A stretch of 48,078 nt of DNA from positions 1-48,078 of the forward strand of contig NZ_JAFFIW010000047.1 of assembly GCF_018588885.1 (NCBI RefSeq), read 5' to 3'. The position numbers were made by a program, and so were the translations under genes. Under the pieces are notes generated by a model. It saw only the letters and a program-made list of their open reading frames with translations. It had not been told where the DNA came from and did no database searches. Shown here one piece after another: positions 34,135-41,747 of this stretch. The first letter of the stretch is position 1, and each line of letters opens with the position of its first letter. The stretch is from Mesorhizobium sp. dw_380 (GTDB lineage Bacteria; Pseudomonadota; Alphaproteobacteria; Rhizobiales; Rhizobiaceae).

Positions 34135-34151
34135 AATCGTGCGATTCGCAC
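34135..34151. promoter_or_regulatory. overlapping palindromes upstream of the polyol dehydrogenase
   Basis: GTGCGATTCGCAC (34139-34151) is a dyad with 6-base arms and a one-base centre. It overlaps AATCG-TG-CGATT (34135-34146). They lie about 80-95 bases upstream of the dehydrogenase start codon, a suitable place for an operator. No other gene start on that strand is near. The rest of 34056-34375 holds nothing recognisable. Confidence 0.35.
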
Positions 34152-34375
34152 ATGGGGAAATCGCCCTCCAGAAAAATTGCATCCAACTACCGACTAAATT
34201 CGTTTGCATGACAGCAACGACGGCGAGAAACTGCAGTGTGAAGACAACCTAGCCATTGGTGCAAGCAGTGCCGTGAATCGGAGGGCGCGCTGGCCAGGCA
34301 AAGGTATTCCGATGCATCGGGATTGCCGCTTCGATGTATCAGCGATTTTGACGGGATCGCCGAGGAAGAAGAAAA

Positions 34376-34870
34376 TGGCTGAAGATCATGTGAGGGCCCG
34401 GATCTGGTCCAAGGCATCGCGTTGTCCGAGCTTCCCGATGGCAGAAAGGTTGTCGGCCATTGCGGCGACGAGCAGGTGTTGCTGGTGCGCCGCGGGGCCG
34501 AGGTCTTCGCCATCGACGCGACTTGCACACATTACGGCGGGCCTCTCGGTGACGGTCTTGTGGTGGCGGATACCATTCGGTGCCCGTGGCATCACGCTTG
34601 CTTCGATTACGCACAGGCGAGGCCGTGCGAGCGCCTGCCTTCAATCCACTCGCTTGCTGGTCGGTGGAACAGCAGGATGGCCAGATATTCGTGGGCGAGA
34701 AACTCAAGCGGACGGCGCCGCAGCCACGTGACGGAAGCGCTGGCCAGATGCCCGACAAGATCGTCATTGTCGGCGGCGGCGCGGCTGGCTTCGCGGCGGC
34801 CGAAATGATGCGGCGCCAGCAGTACCAGGGCAGCGTCATCATGATCAGCGATGACCAAGCGCCGCCCGGC
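34376..34870 (+). pseudogene. Rieske/FAD-dependent ferredoxin-type reductase, frameshifted and truncated
   Basis: Three frames together read as the N-terminal part of a reductase with an N-terminal Rieske domain (the AIF-like type). Frame one gives 'MAEDH'. Frame two gives 'LSELPDGRKVVGHCGDEQVL' and the Rieske motifs 'CTHYGGPL' and 'CPWHHACFD'. Frame three gives 'RTGEAVRAPAFNPLACWSVE' and the FAD motif 'IVIVGGGAAGFAAAEMMR'. Shifts lie near 34395 and near 34610. The similarity ends at about 34865 ('MISDDQAPP'), so most of the FAD and NAD domains are missing. It would once have passed electrons from NADH to a ferredoxin or oxygenase. Confidence 0.85.
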
Positions 34871-34946
34871 ACAGCTTGGCAAGGGAGCGGTGATGTTTCC
34901 GCAAGACCCCAAGAATGACGGCAATCGCAAATCTTTAGGAGATGCG

Positions 34947-35942
34947 ATGCACGCGGCTACGGTGGCTGTTGCGCTTGCAGGGATGATCGGCGTGGCAACC
35001 GGCACCTGCCAGGCGGCGGACGCGCCCCTGGCGCAGGTGCAAACCATCCCGCTCGAAAGCGTTCGCGGCCGCATCGACCACATCGCCGTCGATGTTGCTG
35101 GGGACCGCCTGTTCGTCGCCGAACTCGGTAACGACAGCGTCGATGTGATCGATCTGGAGGCCGGCAAGGCCACTGGCAGGATCGAGAACCTGAAAGAGCC
35201 GCAAGGAATCGCCTATCTGAGCGATAGCGATTCGATAGTCGTCGCCAATGCAGGGGACGGCACAGTGCGATTCTTTCGGGCCGCCGATCTGGGCCCCCTA
35301 GGAACTGTTGTGTTGGGCGATGACGCCGACAATGTCCGGATCGACCTGGTCACAGGCAGAGTGTTCGTTGGCTACGGCAATGGTGGACTGGCAGTGATCG
35401 ACGAGACCACTCGATCCCTAGTGGGCGAAATCAAACTGGCCGGACATCCGGAAGGCTTCGAAATCGACCCGAAGCCGAACCGTGCCTTCGTCAACGTGCC
35501 GGACGGACGTCAGATTGCGGTCGTGGATCTTCAATCCGCCAAACAGGTCTCTACCTGGAAATTCGCCAGTCTTGGCGGGAATTTTCCCCTGGCGCTTGCC
35601 GACTCGGGCGGGCCACTCGCTGTTGTTTTCCGCAGCCCGCCGAAACTGGTGCTGCTTAATCCCAAAACGGGTTCGGCAGAGCAGAGCGTCGATACCTGCG
35701 GCGATGCCGACGATGTCTTTTTCGACGGCAAACGGGAGCGCCTTTACGTGAGCTGTGGCGATGGCGCTATCGATGTCATTGAGCGCGACGCGAATGGGCT
35801 CCGCACGATTGGCCGCGTTCGAACATCCGCCGGAGCCAGGACATCTCTCTTTGTACCTGAACTGGACAGGCTCTTTGTCGCGGCGCGTGCCGGAGGGGTC
35901 GAATCGCAGGCTGCTATTCTCGTGTTTCGCCCGTCCCCGTGA
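34947..35942 (+). CDS. periplasmic YncE-like beta-propeller protein
   Basis: A 331-residue protein with a Sec signal peptide (1-24: 'HAATVAVALAGMIGVATGTC', with AADAP after it; a Cys near the end could hint at a lipoprotein, but no lipobox is clear). The mature part consists of repeated four-strand blades ('IDHIAVDVAGDRLFVAELGN', 'DSVDVIDLEAGKATGRIENL', 'GHPEGFEIDPKPNRAFVNVP'), the pattern of YVTN/YncE-type propellers. Ligand and function are unknown. I chose ATG 34947, with GGAG upstream; the frame is open back to 34851 through the pseudogene before it. Only about 80 bases separate them. Confidence 0.8.
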   Translation: MHAATVAVALAGMIGVATGTCQAADAPLAQVQTIPLESVRGRIDHIAVDVAGDRLFVAELGNDSVDVIDLEAGKATGRIENLKEPQGIAYLSDSDSIVVANAGDGTVRFFRAADLGPLGTVVLGDDADNVRIDLVTGRVFVGYGNGGLAVIDETTRSLVGEIKLAGHPEGFEIDPKPNRAFVNVPDGRQIAVVDLQSAKQVSTWKFASLGGNFPLALADSGGPLAVVFRSPPKLVLLNPKTGSAEQSVDTCGDADDVFFDGKRERLYVSCGDGAIDVIERDANGLRTIGRVRTSAGARTSLFVPELDRLFVAARAGGVESQAAILVFRPSP

Positions 35943-35993
35943 AAGGCAGGTCGCAGTTGAATTCCACGGTGGATTTCATCGAAAGCGACAATA

Positions 35994-36600
35994 ATGGCCA
36001 GCGAAATGAAGGATCCTCGACGAATAATCCCATTCTCGATCGCCGGCGGCATCGCGATTGCCGCGGTATTCTATGCCGTTGCAGAGTACCTCTTGGCGTA
36101 CTCGGCAGCGCCGAGCTGGGCAGGGACGACGTGCCGTTGTTCAAGGCTGCTAAGCGCGCCATTGGCAGCTGGGGCGGACGGGTCATCTTGGCCGCCGCTT
36201 GGCTCGCATCACTTGATGAATTGATCAGTGACCTGCTCAGTGCTTCACGAGTGGGGCTGGCCATGGGCGAAGCGCACGAAATGCCTCGCTGGCTCGGCGA
36301 GTTGCATCCGAGCTTCAATGTTCCTCGACATGCTGTACTGGCAATCGGCGCCGTGACGTTCGTTTTGGTGCTGTTCTTCGACTTGCGACAGATCCTGCCG
36401 CTCGCGAGTCTCTATCTTTTGGTTTGATTCGCTGTCACCCACTTCGCTGCGCTCCAGCTTTCTCGCGAACAGCGCCTGACCTTGCCATTCTTTTCCTGGT
36501 TCGGACTCTTCGGCTGCCTCATCCTGGTTTTCTTCATTCCACCGATGTTGCTTGTTATCGGTGCAACCTCGCTCGGCGCTTTACGCGGCCAGGAAGGATT
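35994..36600 (+). pseudogene. APC-family amino-acid permease fragment with frameshift and stop
   Basis: The first frame reads 'MASEMKDPRRIIPFSIAGGI' and 'AAVFYAVAEYLLAYSA', the loop and helix around the conserved E-M-KDPRR motif of APC permeases. A shift near 36130 leads to 'LFKAAKRAIGSWGGRVILAA', 'HEMPRWLGELHPSFNVPRHA' and 'GAVTFVLVLFFDLRQI'. An in-frame TGA at 36425-36427 interrupts it, after which 'FAVTHFAALQL' and 'GCLILVFFIPPMLLVIGATS' continue the last helices. The N-terminal five or so helices are missing. It is clearly non-functional. Confidence 0.85.
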
Positions 36601-36755
36601 CTCAGGGACTCCTAATGGCGAAGTACGAAACGGGGACAACCGACGTCACGTTCGGAAGGTCTTCGGTTTGGAGGCTGAATCTGAGCTGCCGCCCCACTCG
36701 CCTCGTTGCTCGATGCTATTGAAGAGGCTCATAAGGGAACCCCAAATTAGCCTGC

Positions 36756-36902
36756 ATGGGCCGGTTGAGGTATGACCTAAGGCAAGACCCAGACGGCACC
36801 TGGACGGGGCTCAACGTGTTCACCGGAAGGCCGGCTGAGGCGTGGGGCGCGCGTGCTGAACATCTTGACATGGGTACGCAATTGACACGGTTGGCCTCCT
36901 GA
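36756..36902 (+). CDS. possible small protein, 48 residues
   Basis: An open frame from ATG 36756 reads 'RYDLRQDPDGTWTGLNVFTG' then 'RPAEAW', a pattern I associate with short rhizobial proteins of unknown function in which a DPDGTWTV-like motif precedes FTG-PA. Those proteins are usually longer, and here the second half ('MGTQLTRLAS') does not continue the pattern, so the gene may be truncated. A weak purine-rich stretch lies upstream. Low certainty. Confidence 0.3.
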   Translation: MGRLRYDLRQDPDGTWTGLNVFTGRPAEAWGARAEHLDMGTQLTRLAS

Positions 36903-37097
36903 ATGCCAGGACCTGAAACGAAGGGTCGTCCGTAAGGAAGCCGCCTATTGCGATGGCCTCGCCCTTCGGAGACGTAGAGGCCGGCGCGGCGGTGAGCGTT
37001 GAAAACGGGCCATGCCGGCCTACCGGACCTACGGCATCCAGCACCATCTGATGGCCTAATCCTCTTGGAATACAATGGATGGCCGACACGGGTCGGG

Positions 37098-37689
37098 ACA
37101 CTAGGAACAGGCTAGTACCGTTGAAGATGTCGGTGTCTTCGCAAAGAAGCAGAAAATCAGCCGCGCCATGAAATGGTTCGGGGCGGCGTTCGGCGGCATC
37201 CCAATCAGGGTTTTCTTCCAGCAGTGTTCGATACAGCCGGTTTAACCGGCCGGTGGCCCGGATATCGAATGAGCTTTCGCGGACCTGTTTGACAGTTGTG
37301 ATGCCAGCAAGCTGGAGAAAGAAGCCGAAGTAGTTCGGGAAGTCCGCATAGGCGCAGGCGACGGTTTCGCCGTTCGTCAAATCTTCGGCTTCAAGAGTGT
37401 CGCCATCCGTGGCCAGCACGAATTTCGCCTTTGCCCTAGCCGTCGCCGGGCTGGCTTTCAGGGCGTCGAGAGTTGCCATGACTTCGCCAGGAGCGGCGAC
37501 GGCGACATGGATGTTGCTGGTCTGAAGCACGCCGCCCAGATCAGACTTGTTCGACGCGCCCGCCCGCAGCTTCTTGATCGTCGTTTCCTTGTTCCCGAAC
37601 GCTTGCAGGAAAGCCTACGGGAACTCGGTCGGATCAAACGCCTGCTCTGCAAGAGCCGTAATGGTTTCCTCGATCTCGACGGCGTTCAA
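37098..37689 (-). pseudogene. MmeI-like type IIL restriction-modification protein, N-terminal remnant
   Basis: From a TTG at 37689 the minus strand reads 'NAVEIEETITALAEQAFDP', then meets an in-frame TAG at 37617-37615. It continues 'AFLQAFGNKETTIKKLRAGA', 'SNKSDLGGVLQTSNIHVAVA', 'ADFPNYFGFFLQLAGITTVK', 'SFDIRATGRLNRLYRTLLEE' and 'LLCEDTDIFNG'. These blocks fit the N-terminal domain of MmeI-type single-chain restriction-modification enzymes. Similarity stops near 37098 and the methyltransferase and specificity domains (normally another 700 residues) are absent. The open frame that continues to 36820 is not similar. A second defence system thus once lay here. Confidence 0.75.
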
Positions 37690-37739
37690 CGAGTGCCCCT
37701 CCGAAGGTCAGGAACCGCACGCGACCGCCAAACCAGGCT

Positions 37740-38513
37740 TCAGCCATTCGCGGCCTTGTTGCTCTTCAGTCCTACCGGCGCCGGCCCGCCGACCTTGCCT
37801 TGCACGCGATCCCATAGGCGCTGGCGCTTGTCGGCCTTGAAGGTGACGATGGCGCCGCCGGTATAGTGGCCCTTGTCAGCCATGAGCACCATGGCAGGCT
37901 TGCCCGCCTCGCGCTGCACGCCAATGATGTCCATTTCCTTTTCGGCATAGCACTTGATCTTGCGCCAGTTCATTGTCGGGCCACTGCGGTAGGCGCTTTC
38001 CTTGCGGTTCGAGACCATACCTTCAAGCCCAGCCTTGTCGACAAGACGGTAGACAGCGTCGCCCGTGCCCGGCATCGCTTCGCTGAACTGGATGTGGCCG
38101 CCGGTCGGGATCAGATCCTGAAGGATCTCCCGGCGGTCCTCCACCGGCATATTGCGAAGATCGTGTCCGTTCAGTGCAGGAGGTCGAATGCCACCAGGTA
38201 CAGGTCGCGCGACAGCGCGGCTGGTGACGGCTGACTGCAGCCTGTGGAAATCGGAGAGGCCCGCCTCATTTGAGCTGATCGCCTCGCCGTCAATGATGAA
38301 GTTCTCCGCCTCGATGGCCGCCGCTTCCCCGGCAAGCTGGGCATAGCGGCCGGGCCAGTCGTACCCGTTCTTGGTGATCAGGCGGATTCCGTCCTCATCC
38401 TTGATGACCTGGGTGCGGTAGCCATCGAATTTGATCTCATGCAGCCAGTCATTGCTCTGCGGTGGCGTGTCGACGAGCTCGGGCTCCATGGGCTTGATGA
38501 ACTTCAGACGCAT
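37740..38513 (-). CDS. LigD-type ATP-dependent DNA ligase, probably inactive
   Basis: A 257-residue protein corresponding to the ligase domain of LigD (bacterial end-joining). The nucleotidyl Lys is K28 in 'LHEIKFDGYR'; 'LITKNGYDWPGRY' and 'FIIDGEAI' follow as usual. Around 38170-38210 the frame reads 'RPVPGGIRPPALNG', while a neighbouring frame over the same bases reads 'RDLYLVAFDLL'. Two compensating indels have thus replaced motif III. Motif IV reads EGMVSNR where EGMVSKR is usual. The C-terminal part ('WDRVQGKVGGPAPVGLK') is normal. The start 'MRLKFIKPMEP' at 38513 is the family start. No ku gene or polymerase domain is nearby. An old, probably dead paralog; the frame is nevertheless open. 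Confidence 0.75.
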   Translation of the reverse strand: MRLKFIKPMEPELVDTPPQSNDWLHEIKFDGYRTQVIKDEDGIRLITKNGYDWPGRYAQLAGEAAAIEAENFIIDGEAISSNEAGLSDFHRLQSAVTSRAVARPVPGGIRPPALNGHDLRNMPVEDRREILQDLIPTGGHIQFSEAMPGTGDAVYRLVDKAGLEGMVSNRKESAYRSGPTMNWRKIKCYAEKEMDIIGVQREAGKPAMVLMADKGHYTGGAIVTFKADKRQRLWDRVQGKVGGPAPVGLKSNKAANG

Positions 38514-38566
38514 GCACTGACTCGCAAAACCGCGATTCAATTTAGCATGCGCTAAATGGTTCCGGA

Positions 38567-38591
38567 ACATTTTAGACAAATTGGAAGTTCC
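38567..38591 (-). promoter_or_regulatory. possible EcfG (general stress) promoter for the ligase gene
   Basis: On the minus strand GGAAC (38591-38587) is followed after 17 bases by TGTT, close to the alphaproteobacterial EcfG consensus GGAAC-N16/17-CGTT, about 55-75 bases upstream of the ligase start. A GTTCCGGAAC palindrome (38559-38568) and a TTTAGC-N4-GCTAAA dyad (38541-38556) lie in the same leader. Rhizobial end-joining genes are known to include general-stress-controlled members. Confidence 0.3.
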
Positions 38592-38776
38592 GTGGCCAAC
38601 GAAGCTTTCCGAGTTCGGACCTCGAATTTCAGGCAACGGCATGGCGGCGAGCCGCCCGACGAGCGAGAGAATTTCTACCTTTGCCCGATCCGCGGGCAGC
38701 CCGTGGACTCAGAGAACGAAGCCATCAGGCGGCCAGGATGCAAGGACGCATGGGCGAACCTACCCGACCATCCTAA

Positions 38777-38802
38777 GGAACATTCGTCGGTTCTCAGGGT
38801 TG
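38777..38802 (+). promoter_or_regulatory. possible EcfG (general stress) promoter for the ferritin-like gene
   Basis: GGAAC at 38777-38781, then a 16-base spacer and GGTTG, close to GGAAC-N16/17-CGTT, ends about 60 bases before the ferritin-like gene. General stress control would suit a Tat-exported ferritin-like protein. The -10 part is not perfect. Confidence 0.35.
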
Positions 38803-38862
38803 GGTCACTGGCCCGTGATCGAGGTGCCAACAGGCGTATCGGTGGGCTTTTGGGAGGAAGTC

Positions 38863-39735
38863 ATGATCCGCGTCACCCCTTCAATTCAACTTTCGCGCAG
38901 ACGCGCTCTGCAGTTCAGCTTGGGAGCCACCCTCGCCACCACAACCGGCGTGGCGCAAGTTTCTCGCGCCTATGCCCAGAACGAAGTGCAGGATGAAGAC
39001 ATTTTCCGCTTTGCGCTCAACCTCGAATATATGGAGGCCGAATATTACCTCCGGGGAACCACGGGAAAAGGCATCGAAGCAGCCGATGTCGGTTCGAAAC
39101 CCGGCGACGTTGTTGGTGGAAAGAAAGTCTCCTTCGAGACGCCCGCCATCGGCGAATTTATGCAGGAAGTTGCGGAAAACGAACTCGCGCACGTCCGCTT
39201 CTACCGCAAGACGCTTGGAACCAAAGCCGTTGATCGGCCCGCCATCGATTTCGATGCGGGCTTCAAGGCCGTGGCGGAGGCCGCTAAGCTCGGGCCAGAC
39301 TTCGACCCCTTCGGCAACGAAATGAATTTCGTCCTCGGCGGGATGTTGTTCGAGGATGTCGGGGTCACGGCCTATGCCGGAGCTGCGACAGTTCTAAAGA
39401 ACAAGGACTTCCTCGCCGCCGCTGCAGGCATCCTTGCGGTCGAGGCCTATCACATGGGAATGGCGCGATCCACGCTATACCGGAAGGGAGAGAAGGCTTG
39501 GAAGGCAGCCAACGCCATCTCCGATGCTCGGGACAAACTTGACGGGCCGGACGACAAGGACCAGGGAATTCAGGTAGACGGAAAAGCCAATTTCGTTCCT
39601 TCGACGCCCGATGCGATCGTGTTCACCAGAACGCCGCAGGAGGTGCTCCGGATCGTCTATCTCACAGACAAGGACGGAGTGAGCAAGGGTGGCTTCTATC
39701 CGGAAGGGATGAACGGCACTCTCAAGAGCACGTGA
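38863..39735 (+). CDS. Tat-exported ferritin-like domain protein
   Basis: A 290-residue protein. The N-terminus carries a twin-arginine signal (residues 11-18, SRRRALQF, then 'SLGATLATTTGVAQVSRAYA'), so it is exported folded to the periplasm. The mature part fits the Ferritin_2 group, with helices carrying 'FALNLEYMEAEYYLRG', 'VAENELAHVRFYRKTL' and 'ILAVEAYHMGMARSTLY'; the Glu and His residues there are candidate metal ligands. Related proteins appear in stress-regulated genes of alphaproteobacteria, but no enzymatic role is established. ATG 38863 is preceded by GGGAGGAAG. It is monocistronic, with a possible stress promoter upstream and a hairpin downstream. Confidence 0.87.
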   Translation: MIRVTPSIQLSRRRALQFSLGATLATTTGVAQVSRAYAQNEVQDEDIFRFALNLEYMEAEYYLRGTTGKGIEAADVGSKPGDVVGGKKVSFETPAIGEFMQEVAENELAHVRFYRKTLGTKAVDRPAIDFDAGFKAVAEAAKLGPDFDPFGNEMNFVLGGMLFEDVGVTAYAGAATVLKNKDFLAAAAGILAVEAYHMGMARSTLYRKGEKAWKAANAISDARDKLDGPDDKDQGIQVDGKANFVPSTPDAIVFTRTPQEVLRIVYLTDKDGVSKGGFYPEGMNGTLKST

Positions 39736-39776
39736 GCTGTTGGCCAAGCATTTGCTAGCCCGCTGTGGTCGCCTGT

Positions 39777-39809
39777 GGGCCCGCACCACGCTTGCGGCGA
39801 TGCGGGCCC
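39777..39809 (+). terminator. hairpin after the ferritin-like gene
   Basis: A perfect 9-base stem GGGCCCGCA / TGCGGGCCC with a 15-base loop starts 41 bases after the stop codon. No U-tract follows, so termination might need Rho, or it may act as an mRNA 3' stabiliser. The rest of 39736-40124 has no recognisable gene. Confidence 0.45.
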
Positions 39810-40124
39810 GGCCGAGGTTTGCGGCCTTCAGCCAGCAGCGACCCAACTTTGGAACATGCCCCGGAATATCAGGTTCCGCCTATGCAACAAAAAGGCCCCC
39901 CGTGAGGCCGCGGGCCAATTTACCTGTGGTCGCGCACTGGATGGGAACAGTGCAATGGCCGAAGTGTTTCGGCGCAACAATGTTCCACGGGGAAAACTAA
40001 TTCTGCGCAAACCCCCGAAGCGCTATCAGTGGGATGTGGCGCCAGGCCCTAACCCTCCCCCGCCGCCGCTTCCTTTCTCATCGCTCGTGCGGCATGCCGC
40101 CACGATCAATAGAGGACGGAGGCC

Positions 40125-40314
40125 ATGGCCCGCGAAGTCGAGTTCCAGGATGACCATGTGGTGATAACATCGCGGCAATCCGCTGAAAGGCATCTTGCTG
40201 CTGATCACGGATGACGATGATGAGGTCGAGCTGCAACTCGACAAGGAAACCGCCGAGGCATTGCTGAGTGCGCTGGGAGCCTTTCTAATGGAAGGCGTGA
40301 TCGGTCCCCTATAG
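40125..40314 (+). pseudogene. small acidic protein gene with a one-base frameshift
   Basis: ATG 40125 has an excellent ribosome binding site (GGACGGAGG) and begins 'MAREVEFQDDHVVIT'. The neighbouring frame then continues 'RGNPLKGILLLITDDDDEVE' and 'LQLDKETAEALLSALGAFLM' up to a TAG at 40312-40314. The 190 bases are one more than a multiple of three, so a single insertion around 40163-40170 breaks a gene of about 62 codons. I do not recognise the family. If the base is a sequencing error, the gene is intact. Confidence 0.55.
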
Positions 40315-40439
40315 CCAGCCGCTCCGCCGAACCCGTAGCGTTCGTTTCGGCCCGTTCTCCGATTAACCCTTTACTAACGATTAATTTGCCGTGCCGTTCG
40401 GCGGGTGCTTTTATAATAGCGCTGGAGGGGAGCACGGCT

Positions 40440-40982
40440 TTGTTCATTGACTATTACGAGCTTCTGGAAGTCAGCCGAAACGCCAACTCAGAAACGATAG
40501 AGCGCGTGTTTCGCTATTTTGCCATGCGCTATCATCCCGACAATCAGAGCACCGGGGATGAAGCACGCTTCAGCGAAATCGTGGAAGCACACAACACGCT
40601 CAAAGATCCCGCCAAGCGCGCGCAGTATGACATTCAACACAATGAGCAGATGAATCTTCATCGCGAGCTGGCGCAGGAAGCAGCAGACAGCAAAGGCGGC
40701 ATCGAACGGGATAGCGACATCCAAGCCAAACTGCTCTCGTTGCTTCATGTAAAACGTCGAAAGGATGTCAACAATCCGGGCATTGGCGACGTGGAAATCG
40801 AACGATTGTCAGGGTGCCCTCGCGAACATCTGGAGTTTCATATCTGGTATCTGAAGGCGAAAGGCTGGATTTCGAGGATTGAAAACGGAACCATCGCGAT
40901 CACGGTCGAGGGAATCGATCGCGCGAACTCCGAATATCCTCGTAGGGCCGAGGTGACCAAACTACTGGATCACGCTCATTAG
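40440..40982 (+). CDS. J-domain (DnaJ-like) protein with C-terminal winged-helix-like region
   Basis: A 180-residue protein. Residues 4-66 form a J domain: 'DYYELLEVSRNANSETIERV', the HPD motif at 32-34 (YHPDN) and 'AHNTLKDPAKRAQYD'. It could stimulate the ATPase of DnaK. There is no Gly/Phe or zinc-finger region, so it is not DnaJ itself. Residues 98-175 ('LLSLLHVKRRKDVNNPGIGD', 'CPREHLEFHIWYLKAKGWIS', 'GTIAITVEGIDRAN') look like a winged helix. The start is TTG 40440 after GGAGGGGAG; upstream is a TATAAT hexamer at about 40412-40417 that may be a -10 box. Family members with this layout are known only as conserved hypotheticals. Confidence 0.8.
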   Translation: MFIDYYELLEVSRNANSETIERVFRYFAMRYHPDNQSTGDEARFSEIVEAHNTLKDPAKRAQYDIQHNEQMNLHRELAQEAADSKGGIERDSDIQAKLLSLLHVKRRKDVNNPGIGDVEIERLSGCPREHLEFHIWYLKAKGWISRIENGTIAITVEGIDRANSEYPRRAEVTKLLDHAH

Positions 40983-41149
40983 ACCGGCCTCCTTCGCCGC
41001 CGATGCCTCCCGCGCCTCCTGGCGGCTGCCGGACGAACACTGGACTGAAGTCCGATCCGTATGCGCCAGAAGGCCCATGGCTGAAACATTCCACCAATCT
41101 GGGTGTTGTTGTGGCAGGGACACCTGCTGGCGGCGAAAAGTGAATAACT

Positions 41150-41386
41150 TTGTCCGATGATCTGCACGACATACCAATGGAGTTTCACTGCCCGGCCTGT
41201 TCACATCCAATTGTGAGGCCTGGCTCCTGGCTCAGAACGATCGGAAGCTTCAGATGCGATAGCTGCAAAGCTATGGTGCGCATCGGCTATGAAAAGAAGC
41301 AGGCGATTTTCGCCCGCTATCTCAGAGGCCTGCGCACCTTACGCGCTAGCGATAAAGAGCCTCGGCCGCCAGCCGGAAGCCGGTAG
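41150..41386 (+). CDS. small zinc-ribbon protein
   Basis: A 78-residue protein with two CxxC pairs, 'FHCPACSHPI' and 'FRCDSCKAMV', spaced like a zinc ribbon (residues about 14-43), then a basic helical tail ('KKQAIFARYLRGLRTLR'). Function is unknown; such proteins may bind nucleic acid or protein. The frame opens with TTG 41150, but ATG 41177 ('MEFHCPAC') is an equally good start. It lies downstream of the J-domain gene on the same strand, with a 167-base gap. Confidence 0.6.
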   Translation: MSDDLHDIPMEFHCPACSHPIVRPGSWLRTIGSFRCDSCKAMVRIGYEKKQAIFARYLRGLRTLRASDKEPRPPAGSR

Positions 41387-41513
41387 GCGTCGTCGCGGCC
41401 GGACTGCAACCCCGCTTTGGGTTGCTCTCGACTCGAACTAGCCGACCCGGCGAGCGGTCATTACGCCGGCGGCGTCGGAATTGGTCGGAAAACTAAACAT
41501 CAAGCGGAGCCGC

Positions 41514-41635
41514 CGACCGATGCCGCTGATTACCCGGCGATCATCAACCCGCCGCTTGCCGAGTGTGTCAGTTGGCAACAGCGCCGCGAGTAGCCTGAAC
41601 TGCTCCTCGGTCAGCCAGAAATAATCGTGATTCAT
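41514..41635 (-). pseudogene. IS5-family transposase, N-terminal scrap
   Basis: From ATG 41635 the minus strand reads 'MNHDYFWLTEEQFRLLAALL' and 'PTDTLGKRRVDDRRVISGI', the start of an IS5-family (DDE) transposase. After about 40 codons the similarity ends and the rest, including the catalytic core, is absent. It is a different element from the one at 46668-47463. Confidence 0.8.
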
Positions 41636-41747
41636 CCTTTGTAGTCTCCCTTTGCGGCGAATCCCCGTTGATTTCAAGCCTCCTTTGGACCACTGTCCCT
41701 AAATCGGGCAAAAGGCCGCGCCCGGATGAAGGATTCAGGGGAGCGCA

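Noticed and set aside
36820..37097. Continuation of the MmeI-like frame beyond 37098
   Set aside because: The frame stays open, but the similarity to the family stops abruptly. The sequence after it is unrelated and probably belongs to other decayed DNA.
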